Assembly (NCBI GenBank): GCA_016302405.1
Contig: JAEDNR010000034.1
Location: forward strand, 1 to 19,192
Reading direction: 5' to 3'
DNA: 19,192 nt
Source: Oscillospiraceae bacterium
GTDB taxonomy: Bacteria > Bacillota > Clostridia > Oscillospirales > Oscillospiraceae
The notes under the pieces were generated by a model, which did not search any database, had not been told where the DNA came from, and saw nothing but the letters and a program-made list of their open reading frames with translations. This document shows, in pieces, positions 13,515-19,192 of the stretch. The position numbers were made by a program, and so were the translations under genes. Each line of letters begins with the position of its first letter. The stretch's first letter is position 1.

Positions 13515-14249
13515 ATGCTTACGGCTGCTCTTCCCACTGTGGACATGGCTGCCATTAGCCTGAACGCCTGGGATATTCTGCTGCGTATGATGTCTGCCAT
13601 GCTGGTAGGCGCGATTATCGGTACGGAGCGGGAATTCACCCACCGCCCGGCGGGTATGCGTACCCATATGCTGGTTGCGCTGGGTGCCTGCGTGGTAATG
13701 GTGACCAGTCAGCTGCTCTTTGCCCAGTATCGACCCTATGGCGCGACCCCGGACCCTGCCCGGCTCAGTGCCCAGGTCATTACCGGTATCGGTTTTTTGG
13801 GAGCCGGAACCATTTTGAAGGAAGGTCCTACCATCAAGGGTCTGACCACGGCAGCCAGTATCTGGGCAGTTGCCTGCCTGGGTGTCGCCATGGGCGCGGG
13901 CTACTACGCGGTGGGCTTCGTGGGTGCCGGCTGCATGCTGGTGACCCTGACGATTTTTGAGCGGCTGCAGACGCTGCTGATGAAAAACAACTACGCTTTG
14001 TACGCCTTCAGCGCCACCTGTACGGACATTGCCTATGTCCTGGACCTGATCCGCCGGCTGGCTGCCGAGGCGGACGGCATCGTGACCTCCACGGAGGTGG
14101 AGGAAGCGGAGGACAAGCACACCTTCCGGATTGAGTTCAAGGTGAATTTCCCCGGCAGAGGAGCCGCGGAACGGGAGCAGCAGTTCTTCACTGCCCTGAC
14201 CAGCGATGAACGCACCAGTTCCGTCACCGTTGCCCGGGCCCGGGTGTGA
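13515..14249 (+). CDS. MgtC/SapB family membrane protein
   Basis: A 244-residue inner membrane protein of the MgtC/SapB family. The N-terminal domain (about residues 17-155) has the family pattern: LVGAIIGTEREFTHRPAGMR, THMLVALGAC, ITGIGFLGAGTILKEG, IKGLTTAASIWAVACLGVA, spanning about five helices. A C-terminal cytoplasmic ACT-like domain (about 165-244) follows. Family members are linked to growth in low Mg2+ and to control of the F-type ATPase in pathogens; in gut Clostridia the role is not defined. The start is ATG 13515-13517, with GGAGG (13501-13505) nine bases upstream; an in-frame TTG at 13506 directly abuts that box and is rejected. It lies 83 bp after the mutase gene and about 200 bp before the pyrophosphatase, whose substrate is Mg-pyrophosphate. 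Confidence 0.93.
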   Translation: MLTAALPTVDMAAISLNAWDILLRMMSAMLVGAIIGTEREFTHRPAGMRTHMLVALGACVVMVTSQLLFAQYRPYGATPDPARLSAQVITGIGFLGAGTILKEGPTIKGLTTAASIWAVACLGVAMGAGYYAVGFVGAGCMLVTLTIFERLQTLLMKNNYALYAFSATCTDIAYVLDLIRRLAAEADGIVTSTEVEEAEDKHTFRIEFKVNFPGRGAAEREQQFFTALTSDERTSSVTVARARV

Positions 14250-14452
14250 GAGCTCTGCCCGAAACTGAGGGATAATCGCGTTTCCCGTAAGGGAAAGGCT
14301 TCGGATTAACGAAATAGACAGCCTGGGGAACGGCAAAAAAACGAGGTTTTCTCCAGGTAGGGTTTTTGTCAACTTTTTTGGCTTAGATCAAGGGAAATTC
14401 CCCCTTTTTTGCGGGATTTCCCGGGAGCCAACACAGAATGGAGGATTATGAA

Positions 14453-16561
14453 ATGAGCCAACTGTTCATCCTTTTTGCCGCCCTGGGTTCCATTGGCGCG
14501 CTGGTCTTTGCCGTCCTGATGGCAAAGCGCGCCCTGTCCGTTGACGAGGGAACCGACCTTATGAAGAAGATCGCTTCCTTCATCCGCGCCGGCGCAAAAG
14601 CCTACCTGCACCGGCAGTACACCGTGGTCGTCATCTTCTTCGGCTGCATGTTCTGCGTGCTGTGCGCCATGGCAGCCCTCGGCTTTCTGACCTGGTTCGT
14701 TCCCTTCGCTTTCGTCACCGGCGGCTTCTTCTCCGGTCTCAGCGGCTATGTGGGCATGAAAATCGCCACTTCGTCCAATGCCCGCACCGCCAACGCCTGC
14801 CGGCAGGGCCTGAACGCGGGCCTGCGGGTAGCCTTCTCCGCCGGTACCGTTATGGGCTTTACCGTGGTTGGCCTGGGCCTGTTTGACATTACCGCCTGGT
14901 ACCTGATCCTGCGCTACCTCTTCCATCTGGAGATGGAGGCCATCACTTCCGCCATGCTGACCTTCGGCATGGGCGCCAGCTCCATGGCCCTGTTTGCCCG
15001 GGTGGGCGGCGGCATCTTCACCAAGGCTGCCGACGTGGGCGCTGACCTGGTGGGCAAGGTGGAAGCGGGCATCCCCGAGGATGACCCCCGGAACCCCGCC
15101 GCCATTGCCGACAACGTGGGCGACAATGTGGGCGACGTGGCCGGCATGGGCGCGGACCTGTATGAATCCTATGTTGGCTCCCTGATCTCCGCCTGCGCCC
15201 TGGGCGTCACCGCTTTCAACTATGTGGAAGCCGTGGACCGTATGAACGCCTTTGCCGTGCCGCTGCTGCTGGCGGCCATCGGCGTTGTGGCCTCCATTAT
15301 CGGCTCCTTCCTGGTGCACACCGGTGAGTCCACCGATCAGCTCGACCTGCTCAAGGCCCTGCGCCGGGGCACCAACACTGCCGCCATTATCATTGCCGTT
15401 GCTGCCTTCCCTCTGGTGTGGCTGCTGCTGGGCTGGGAGAATATCGGCCTGTACGTTGCCATCCTCGCGGGTCTGGTTTCCGGCGTGCTGATTGGCCGGT
15501 TCACCGAGTACTACACCTCCGATACCTATAAGCCCACCAAGAACCTGGCAAATTCCTCCGAGACCGGCACCGCCACCCTGATTATCGACGGCATCAGCCT
15601 GGGCATGAAGTCCACCGCCATGCCCGTTGTTATCGTAGGCGTCTGCATTCTGGTTTCCTACCTGTGCTCTGGCATGGGCATTACCGGCAACGGAAAGCCC
15701 GCCCTGGGCCTGTACGGTATCGCCCTGGCTGCCGTGGGCATGCTGTCCACCCTGGGCATCACCCTGGCTACCGACGCCTACGGCCCCGTTGCCGATAACG
15801 CCGGAGGCATCGCCCAGATGGCGGGTCTGGAGAGCGTGGTCCGGGAGCGCACAGACGCTCTGGATTCCCTGGGCAACACCACAGCCGCTACCGGCAAGGG
15901 CTTCGCCATCGGCTCCGCCGCTCTGACCGCCCTGGCCCTCATCGCCAACTATACGGATAAGGTCCGGGCAATCGATCCTGAGATGGTCCTCGACATGAGC
16001 ATCATGAACCCCGTGGTTCTCGTGGGCGTGCTTGTGGGCGCCTGCCTGCCGTTCATCTTCGCGGCAATCACCATGGGTGCCATCGGACGGGCGGCACACA
16101 CCGTGGTTCTGGAGGTCCGCCGTCAGTTCCGGGAGATCAAGGGCCTGCTGGATGGCACCGCCGATGCGGACTACGAAAGCTGCGTAGACATCTGCACCAA
16201 ATCCAGCCTGAAAGAAATGGTCGTTCCCACCCTGGTTGGCGTGGTAGTGCCCATCGCCACCGGCTTCCTGCTGGGCCCCGACGGGGTGATCGGTATGCTC
16301 TGCGGCGCCACCATTTCCGGCTTCCTGCTGGCCGTGTTCATGTCCAACTCCGGCGGCGCCTGGGATAACGCCAAGAAGTACATCGAGGTGGGCCACTGCG
16401 GCGGCAAGGGCAGTGAAAACGACAAGTCCGCCATCGTGGGCGATACCATCGGTGATCCCTTCAAGGACACCTCCGGCCCCGCCATCAACATTCTGATCAA
16501 GCTGCTGAGTATGGTCTCCATTGTTTTCGCTTCGGTGGTTGTCAGATTCCATTTGTTCTGA
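14453..16561 (+). CDS. hppA: Membrane-bound ion-pumping pyrophosphatase
   Basis: A 702-residue multi-pass (about 16-helix) membrane pyrophosphatase, which couples hydrolysis of pyrophosphate to H+ or Na+ export. Catalytic motifs are present: DVGADLVGKVEAGIPEDDPR, NVGDNVGDVAGMGADLYES and, near the C terminus, GDTIGDPFKDTSGPA. Ala478 and Gly481 in GNTTAATGKG are the signature of the K+-dependent class (K+-independent enzymes have Lys and Thr). Glu238 in DLYESY is at the position of the Na+-pump glutamate, so Na+ transport is likely. I chose ATG 14453-14455 because GGAGG (14440-14444) fits it; the in-frame ATG at 14438 overlaps that box. Recycling pyrophosphate into an ion gradient suits an anaerobe. 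A promoter-like sequence overlaps its last codons. Confidence 0.97.
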   Translation: MSQLFILFAALGSIGALVFAVLMAKRALSVDEGTDLMKKIASFIRAGAKAYLHRQYTVVVIFFGCMFCVLCAMAALGFLTWFVPFAFVTGGFFSGLSGYVGMKIATSSNARTANACRQGLNAGLRVAFSAGTVMGFTVVGLGLFDITAWYLILRYLFHLEMEAITSAMLTFGMGASSMALFARVGGGIFTKAADVGADLVGKVEAGIPEDDPRNPAAIADNVGDNVGDVAGMGADLYESYVGSLISACALGVTAFNYVEAVDRMNAFAVPLLLAAIGVVASIIGSFLVHTGESTDQLDLLKALRRGTNTAAIIIAVAAFPLVWLLLGWENIGLYVAILAGLVSGVLIGRFTEYYTSDTYKPTKNLANSSETGTATLIIDGISLGMKSTAMPVVIVGVCILVSYLCSGMGITGNGKPALGLYGIALAAVGMLSTLGITLATDAYGPVADNAGGIAQMAGLESVVRERTDALDSLGNTTAATGKGFAIGSAALTALALIANYTDKVRAIDPEMVLDMSIMNPVVLVGVLVGACLPFIFAAITMGAIGRAAHTVVLEVRRQFREIKGLLDGTADADYESCVDICTKSSLKEMVVPTLVGVVVPIATGFLLGPDGVIGMLCGATISGFLLAVFMSNSGGAWDNAKKYIEVGHCGGKGSENDKSAIVGDTIGDPFKDTSGPAINILIKLLSMVSIVFASVVVRFHLF

Positions 16562-16567
16562 TATAAT
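16539..16567 (+). promoter_or_regulatory. Promoter-like sequence over the hppA stop codon
   Basis: TTGTCA (16539-16544), 17 bases, TATAAT (16562-16567). The -35 is inside the hppA coding region and the spacer spans its stop codon. Transcription would start near 16574 and run into a strong hairpin at 16597-16629. It could drive a short RNA, or pfkB with a ~310-base leader. Confidence 0.55.
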
Positions 16568-16596
16568 ATTCGCGTTTGGGGCGCGTTTCCAAAAAG

Positions 16597-16629
16597 CTGT
16601 GGGGGCGGCTGGGCAGGCCGTCCCCACAG
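16597..16629 (+). terminator. Strong hairpin after hppA
   Basis: CTGTGGGGGCGGC and GCCGTCCCCACAG form a 13-bp stem with a single mismatch and a seven-base loop. It is the likely 3' end of the hppA transcript, though no T-run follows. Immediately after it GTCCGGCCCCGGAC (16636-16649) could form a second small hairpin. The 330 bp between hppA and pfkB hold this, the promoter-like site and a repeat element, and no gene. Confidence 0.6.
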
Positions 16630-16690
16630 GGCCGCGTCCGGCCCCGGACAGGAAATATCGGGGAAAGGAATATTTAGCGGACTTCGTCCG

Positions 16691-16842
16691 AATTGACAAT
16701 TGACAATTGACAGTTGACAATTGTGGTGTCCCTGCGGGACGATTTTAAAAGAAATCCAATTGTTTTTGGACATTTTTTACATATTTCAATCATCCCGAAG
16801 GGATTCCTTAATTGTCCATTGTCAATTGTCAATTGTCAATTA
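16691..16842. mobile_element. ATTGACA-heptamer element, copy 2
   Basis: A 152-bp element, the same family as 6077-6210 but inverted relative to it on the map. The left end has ATTGACA units, then GTGTCCCTGCGGGACGATT. The right end has CATCCCGAAGGGATTCCTT, then repeated ATTGTCA units to 16842. Over 20 bases next to the gene-proximal heptamers are identical between the copies, while the centres differ. At its right end TTGTCA - 16 bases - TAAATA (16819-16846) could act as a promoter for the kinase gene, 49 bp after the element. A small hairpin (CGGAC-TTC-GTCCG, 16679-16691) abuts its left end. Confidence 0.7.
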
Positions 16843-16891
16843 AATATTCCTATTGTCAATTTGCCGAAGCGGAAATAGGAGGAAAAAGAAA

Positions 16892-17773
16892 ATGGAAAAC
16901 TATGATCTGATGATCCTGGGCCCGGCAACCCGGGATGTGAATATCGACTACACCGGCGCGGAGGACCGGAGCGTGGGCGGCGCGGTGACCTTCTGCACCC
17001 CCGCGGCCCGGGCCGCCGGGGCGCGGGTTTTCGCGGCGGTAAAGATCGCGGAAGCAGACCGGGATATTCTGGATGTCTTCGATATGCCCCGGAAAGACAT
17101 TGCCCTGCTGCCCTCGGAAAAGACCACCCTCATGCGCAACGAGTATTTTACCCCGGACCGGGAGCGCCGCCGGGCCGCCTGCGCCGCCCAGTCCGGGCCC
17201 ATCCTGCCCGGAGAGGTTCCCGATGTAACATGCCGGATGTACCATCTGGCGGGACTTCTCTACGGGGATTTCCCCGGGGAGCTGCTGGTGGAGCTGAAAA
17301 GCCGGGGAATGCTGGCTGCCGATGCCCAGGGCTTCCTGCGCCACAACGAAAACGGCAGCCTGGTATTTCACGACTGGGCGGAGAAGCTCCGATATCTTCC
17401 CATGCTGGACTTCCTCAAGACCGACGCTGCGGAGGCGGAAATTCTCACTGGCACCACGGACCGTGTCGCCGCCGCCCGGCAGCTTCACGACTGGGGCGCA
17501 AAGGAAATTCTGATTTCCCACAATACCGAAATGCTGGCCTTTGACGGGGAAAAGATCTATACCTGCCCCGTAAAAGCCCGGAACCTGTCCGGCCGGACGG
17601 GCCGGGGGGACACCACCACCGGTTCCTATCTTGCCATGCGCTTAAATGGCGCCTCTGTACCGGAGGCCCTGCGCTACGCCACCGCCTGCGTCTCCCTGAA
17701 GATGGAGACCCCCGGGGTGTTCCGGGGCACCAAAGCGGATGTGCTGGCCTATCTGGACGCATTTTACGCATAA
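16892..17773 (+). CDS. PfkB family carbohydrate kinase
   Basis: A 293-residue PfkB/ribokinase family kinase, which phosphorylates a sugar, nucleoside or similar alcohol with ATP. Seen: the N-terminal GPATRDVNIDY strand region, the GGAVTF substrate-binding glycine pair, DFLKTDAAEAEILTG in the middle, and the C-terminal anion-hole motif GRGDTTTGSYLA with catalytic Asp240. The length is normal. It lacks features that would fix the substrate. The sequence is shorter around the lid than classic ribokinases, and nucleoside kinase is possible. The start is ATG 16892-16894 with AGGAGG at 16877-16882; a longer in-frame start would lie in repeat sequence. It is monocistronic, with a repeat element directly upstream and a terminator downstream. 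Whether it belongs functionally with the HAD/mutase cluster is unknown. Confidence 0.9.
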   Translation: MENYDLMILGPATRDVNIDYTGAEDRSVGGAVTFCTPAARAAGARVFAAVKIAEADRDILDVFDMPRKDIALLPSEKTTLMRNEYFTPDRERRRAACAAQSGPILPGEVPDVTCRMYHLAGLLYGDFPGELLVELKSRGMLAADAQGFLRHNENGSLVFHDWAEKLRYLPMLDFLKTDAAEAEILTGTTDRVAAARQLHDWGAKEILISHNTEMLAFDGEKIYTCPVKARNLSGRTGRGDTTTGSYLAMRLNGASVPEALRYATACVSLKMETPGVFRGTKADVLAYLDAFYA

Positions 17774-17778
17774 AAATT

Positions 17779-17810
17779 GCCGCCTCCCGGGGTTTCCTCC
17801 GGGAGGCGGC
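17779..17810 (+). terminator. Terminator of the PfkB kinase gene
   Basis: GCCGCCTCCCGG and CCGGGAGGCGGC form a perfect 12-bp stem with an eight-base loop, five bases past the stop codon. A weakly T-rich stretch (GCTGTTATGGTTTG) follows. Confidence 0.8.
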
Positions 17811-17838
17811 GCTGTTATGGTTTGTCTGAATGAAGAGT

Positions 17839-18275
17839 GATAAATTGGAATTTGGTGGTTTCGTTGAATGGAATGCGGGCGGATGCCGTACACCCAAAGG
17901 CTCCCTTGTGTAAAGGGAGCTGTCGCGAAGCGACTGAGGGATTGTGCGGTACAGCTCTTCCATTCAGGAGGCATTTCGGCGAAAAGGTTCGAGGGCGCGA
18001 TTTTGGCAGTGAAATCTATCGCATGTGAAGAGGAATCGGTGAAAAGGTTCGCAGAAACGACTTTGCAGTAGAATCTTCCGGGTTTCATGAAGCCTCGGCG
18101 AAACGGGATCAGAACGGACATGGTGCGTTCTGACGATGGGCACACTGGGAAGTCCACCATTACAACCCCTCAGTCAGCTTCGCTGACAGCTCCCCTTACA
18201 CAGGGGAGCCCTTGGCGCATACCGCATCAGGCCGCAAACCACTGCCTAAACAGCCCGCCAAATTCCAATTTTTCC
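17839..18275. repeat. Nested inverted-repeat island C
   Basis: This 437-bp gene-free island is bounded by GATAAATTGGAATTTGGTGG (17839-17858) and the inverted CCGCCAAATTCCAATTTTTC (18255-18274). Inside lies an inverted pair of a different module (GGCTCCCTTGTGTAAAGGGA...CGACTGAGGG at 17896-17945; inverted at 18162-18215). The centre holds two copies of TCGG(C/T)GAAAAGGTTC (17976-17990 and 18036-18050), also present in island A, and a weaker third (CTCGGCGAAACGGG, 18103-18116). It lies between convergent terminators of the kinase and PHP genes. Confidence 0.8.
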
Positions 18276-18307
18276 GTCTTCTGTTTCCCTGTGGCAGAGT
18301 GGAAAAT

Positions 18308-18348
18308 CCCCGGTAAAAGCAAAGGATACCTCCTTGCTCTTACCGGGG
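18308..18348 (-). terminator. Terminator of the PHP gene
   Basis: On the minus strand CCCCGGTAAGAGCAAGG pairs with CCTTTGCTTTTACCGGGG around a short loop, about 16-17 bp with one mismatch and one bulge, followed by ATTTTCC. It lies 22 bases past the PHP gene stop codon. Confidence 0.75.
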
Positions 18349-18370
18349 TTTATCCATCATGTGGCAGCGC

Positions 18371-19036
18371 TTACAGCAGCTCGTACCGGCGGGAGCGGAG
18401 CAGGCGGGTCATGCTGAGGGCGTCGCTGGGGAGATAATCCGTCAGAATGCCGCCCAGGCCGATGTCCTCGGTACGGTGGCAGTCGGAGCCGCTGAGGCGG
18501 ATCAGGCCGTACTCCTGGGCATATTCCTCCGCCCGTTCATTGCGGCTGTTGTGGCGGGGGTTGCAGTTGCGGACCTCCACGCCGTCCAGATACCGGGCGA
18601 TGGCGGGGGTGCAGGAGTGGCGGTAGGGATGGGCCTGAATGAGCAGAGCGCCGGCAGCCCGGGCAATGGGGGCAAAGCCCGCGATACCCATCCGGAACAC
18701 CGCTTCGGGGTCAGAAAGAAGATCGTCCAGCCAGCCGTAGAGCAGATAGTCGTTGTCGCATTCGTCAAAGCGCAGCTCCGCCCCCCGGAAGACCCGGATG
18801 CCCAGCTTTCCCGCTTCCTCCCGGACCCGGCGGTAGCCGTCCAGGAAGGCCCCCAGCTTGTCCCCGGGACCGGCTGGGTCGATGCCCAGGAAGTCAAAGG
18901 TGGTGCGGTTATAGTGGTCCGTAACGATGAGGGCGCTGTAGCCTGCGTCGGCGTAGCCCCTGGCGATGGCGGCGGCGTCCAGATGGCCGCACTTGCTGAC
19001 ATGGTTGGTATGCAGATGGGTCTCGATTTTGTACAT
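18371..19036 (-). CDS. PHP domain phosphoesterase
   Basis: A 221-residue stand-alone PHP (polymerase and histidinol phosphatase) domain protein, a metal-dependent TIM-barrel phosphoesterase. Metal ligands are visible in order: ETHLHT (His7, His9), TDHYN (Asp40, His41), FRGAELRF (Glu), AHPYR (His), and SGSDCHR near the C terminus (Asp, His). The length and motif order resemble small PHP hydrolases such as histidinol-phosphate phosphatase-like or 3',5'-nucleotide phosphatase-like enzymes; I cannot choose between them. ATG 19034-19036 has AAGGAG at 19044-19049. It is monocistronic, with a clear terminator, and is convergent with the PfkB kinase gene. No promoter was assigned upstream; a repeat island begins 68 bp before the start codon. 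Confidence 0.9.
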   Translation of the reverse strand: MYKIETHLHTNHVSKCGHLDAAAIARGYADAGYSALIVTDHYNRTTFDFLGIDPAGPGDKLGAFLDGYRRVREEAGKLGIRVFRGAELRFDECDNDYLLYGWLDDLLSDPEAVFRMGIAGFAPIARAAGALLIQAHPYRHSCTPAIARYLDGVEVRNCNPRHNSRNERAEEYAQEYGLIRLSGSDCHRTEDIGLGGILTDYLPSDALSMTRLLRSRRYELL

Positions 19037-19103
19037 GGCGGATCTCCTTCCGGTTTTCTGTTTCTATGTTTCTATAAGAAAAGCTGTATAAAGGGTTCGG
19101 TGG

Positions 19104-19192
19104 GACAAATTGGTATTTGGCGGGGAGTTTTGGTACGCGGGTGGTTAGACGCCTTGCCCCCCGCACTTGTGAGGGGGGTGTCCCTGCGCTAG
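19104..19192. repeat. Left part of a fourth repeat island, cut by the window end
   Basis: GACAAATTGGTATTTGGCGG (19104-19123) is a one-base variant of the boundary sequence of islands A-C. It is followed at about 19152 by a palindromic module (CCCCCCGCACTTGTGAGGGG). The inverted partner would lie beyond the window. Confidence 0.55.

Noticed and set aside
14369..16720. Very long open frame opposite hppA (783 codons)
   Set aside because: Same cause: antisense of a real gene with strong third-position GC. The translation is His/Gly/Gln-rich without recognisable domains, and it runs on into repeat sequence.

Overview
The window looks like a chromosomal segment of a GC-rich Firmicute of the class Clostridia, probably a gut Oscillospirales/Ruminococcaceae-type bacterium. 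The basis is an hrcA-grpE-dnaK heat-shock operon under a perfect CIRCE operator, AGGAGG-type ribosome binding sites, FakB/DegV and LacI family proteins, a membrane pyrophosphatase, and intergenic spaces crowded with short palindromic repeats. The species assignment is an inference. No rRNA, tRNA, CRISPR array, transposase or prophage gene was seen.

Layout. 1-640 holds a DUF559 endonuclease-like gene between two inverted copies of a GC-rich repeat. 657-4382 is the heat-shock operon on the minus strand (promoter, CIRCE, hrcA, grpE, dnaK; no dnaJ directly after dnaK). 4383-5126 has no gene; it holds a MITE-like element and a nested inverted-repeat island. 5161-8140, minus strand, carries a DegV fatty-acid-binding protein, a small four-helix membrane protein and a LacI regulator, separated by repeats. 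Divergent from the LacI gene, 8444-13431 on the plus strand carries four HAD-family hydrolase paralogues followed by an unusual phosphoglycerate mutase. Then come an MgtC/SapB membrane protein, a K+-dependent, probably Na+-pumping, membrane pyrophosphatase (hppA) and a PfkB sugar kinase, all on the plus strand. A PHP-domain phosphoesterase (minus strand) and the start of another repeat island close the window.

The most striking object is 11872-13431. It encodes a cofactor-independent phosphoglycerate mutase (GpmI family) whose sequence is circularly permuted: the usual C-terminal part comes first and the usual N-terminal part (metal-binding Asp, nucleophilic Ser) follows after a short linker. 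Almost every catalytic residue is present at nearly the family's usual spacing. It is the last gene of a tight operon with three HAD paralogues, and a fourth HAD lies upstream. All four HADs lack the second Asp of motif I. A promoter plus a LacI-type palindrome before the first HAD suggests the divergent LacI protein may control the set. Its substrate cannot be read from the sequence; a phospho-metabolite mutase/phosphatase pathway is an inference.

The second theme is repeats. Three islands (4755-5107, 6872-7110, 17839-18275) are each bounded by inverted copies of AAATTGGAATTTG and contain nested inverted modules. Two ATTGACA-heptamer elements (6077-6210 and 16691-16842) sit about 50 bp before start codons in the same orientation relative to the gene and may carry a promoter. 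Heptamer tracts of a second type lie at the grpE stop codon and before the second HAD gene.
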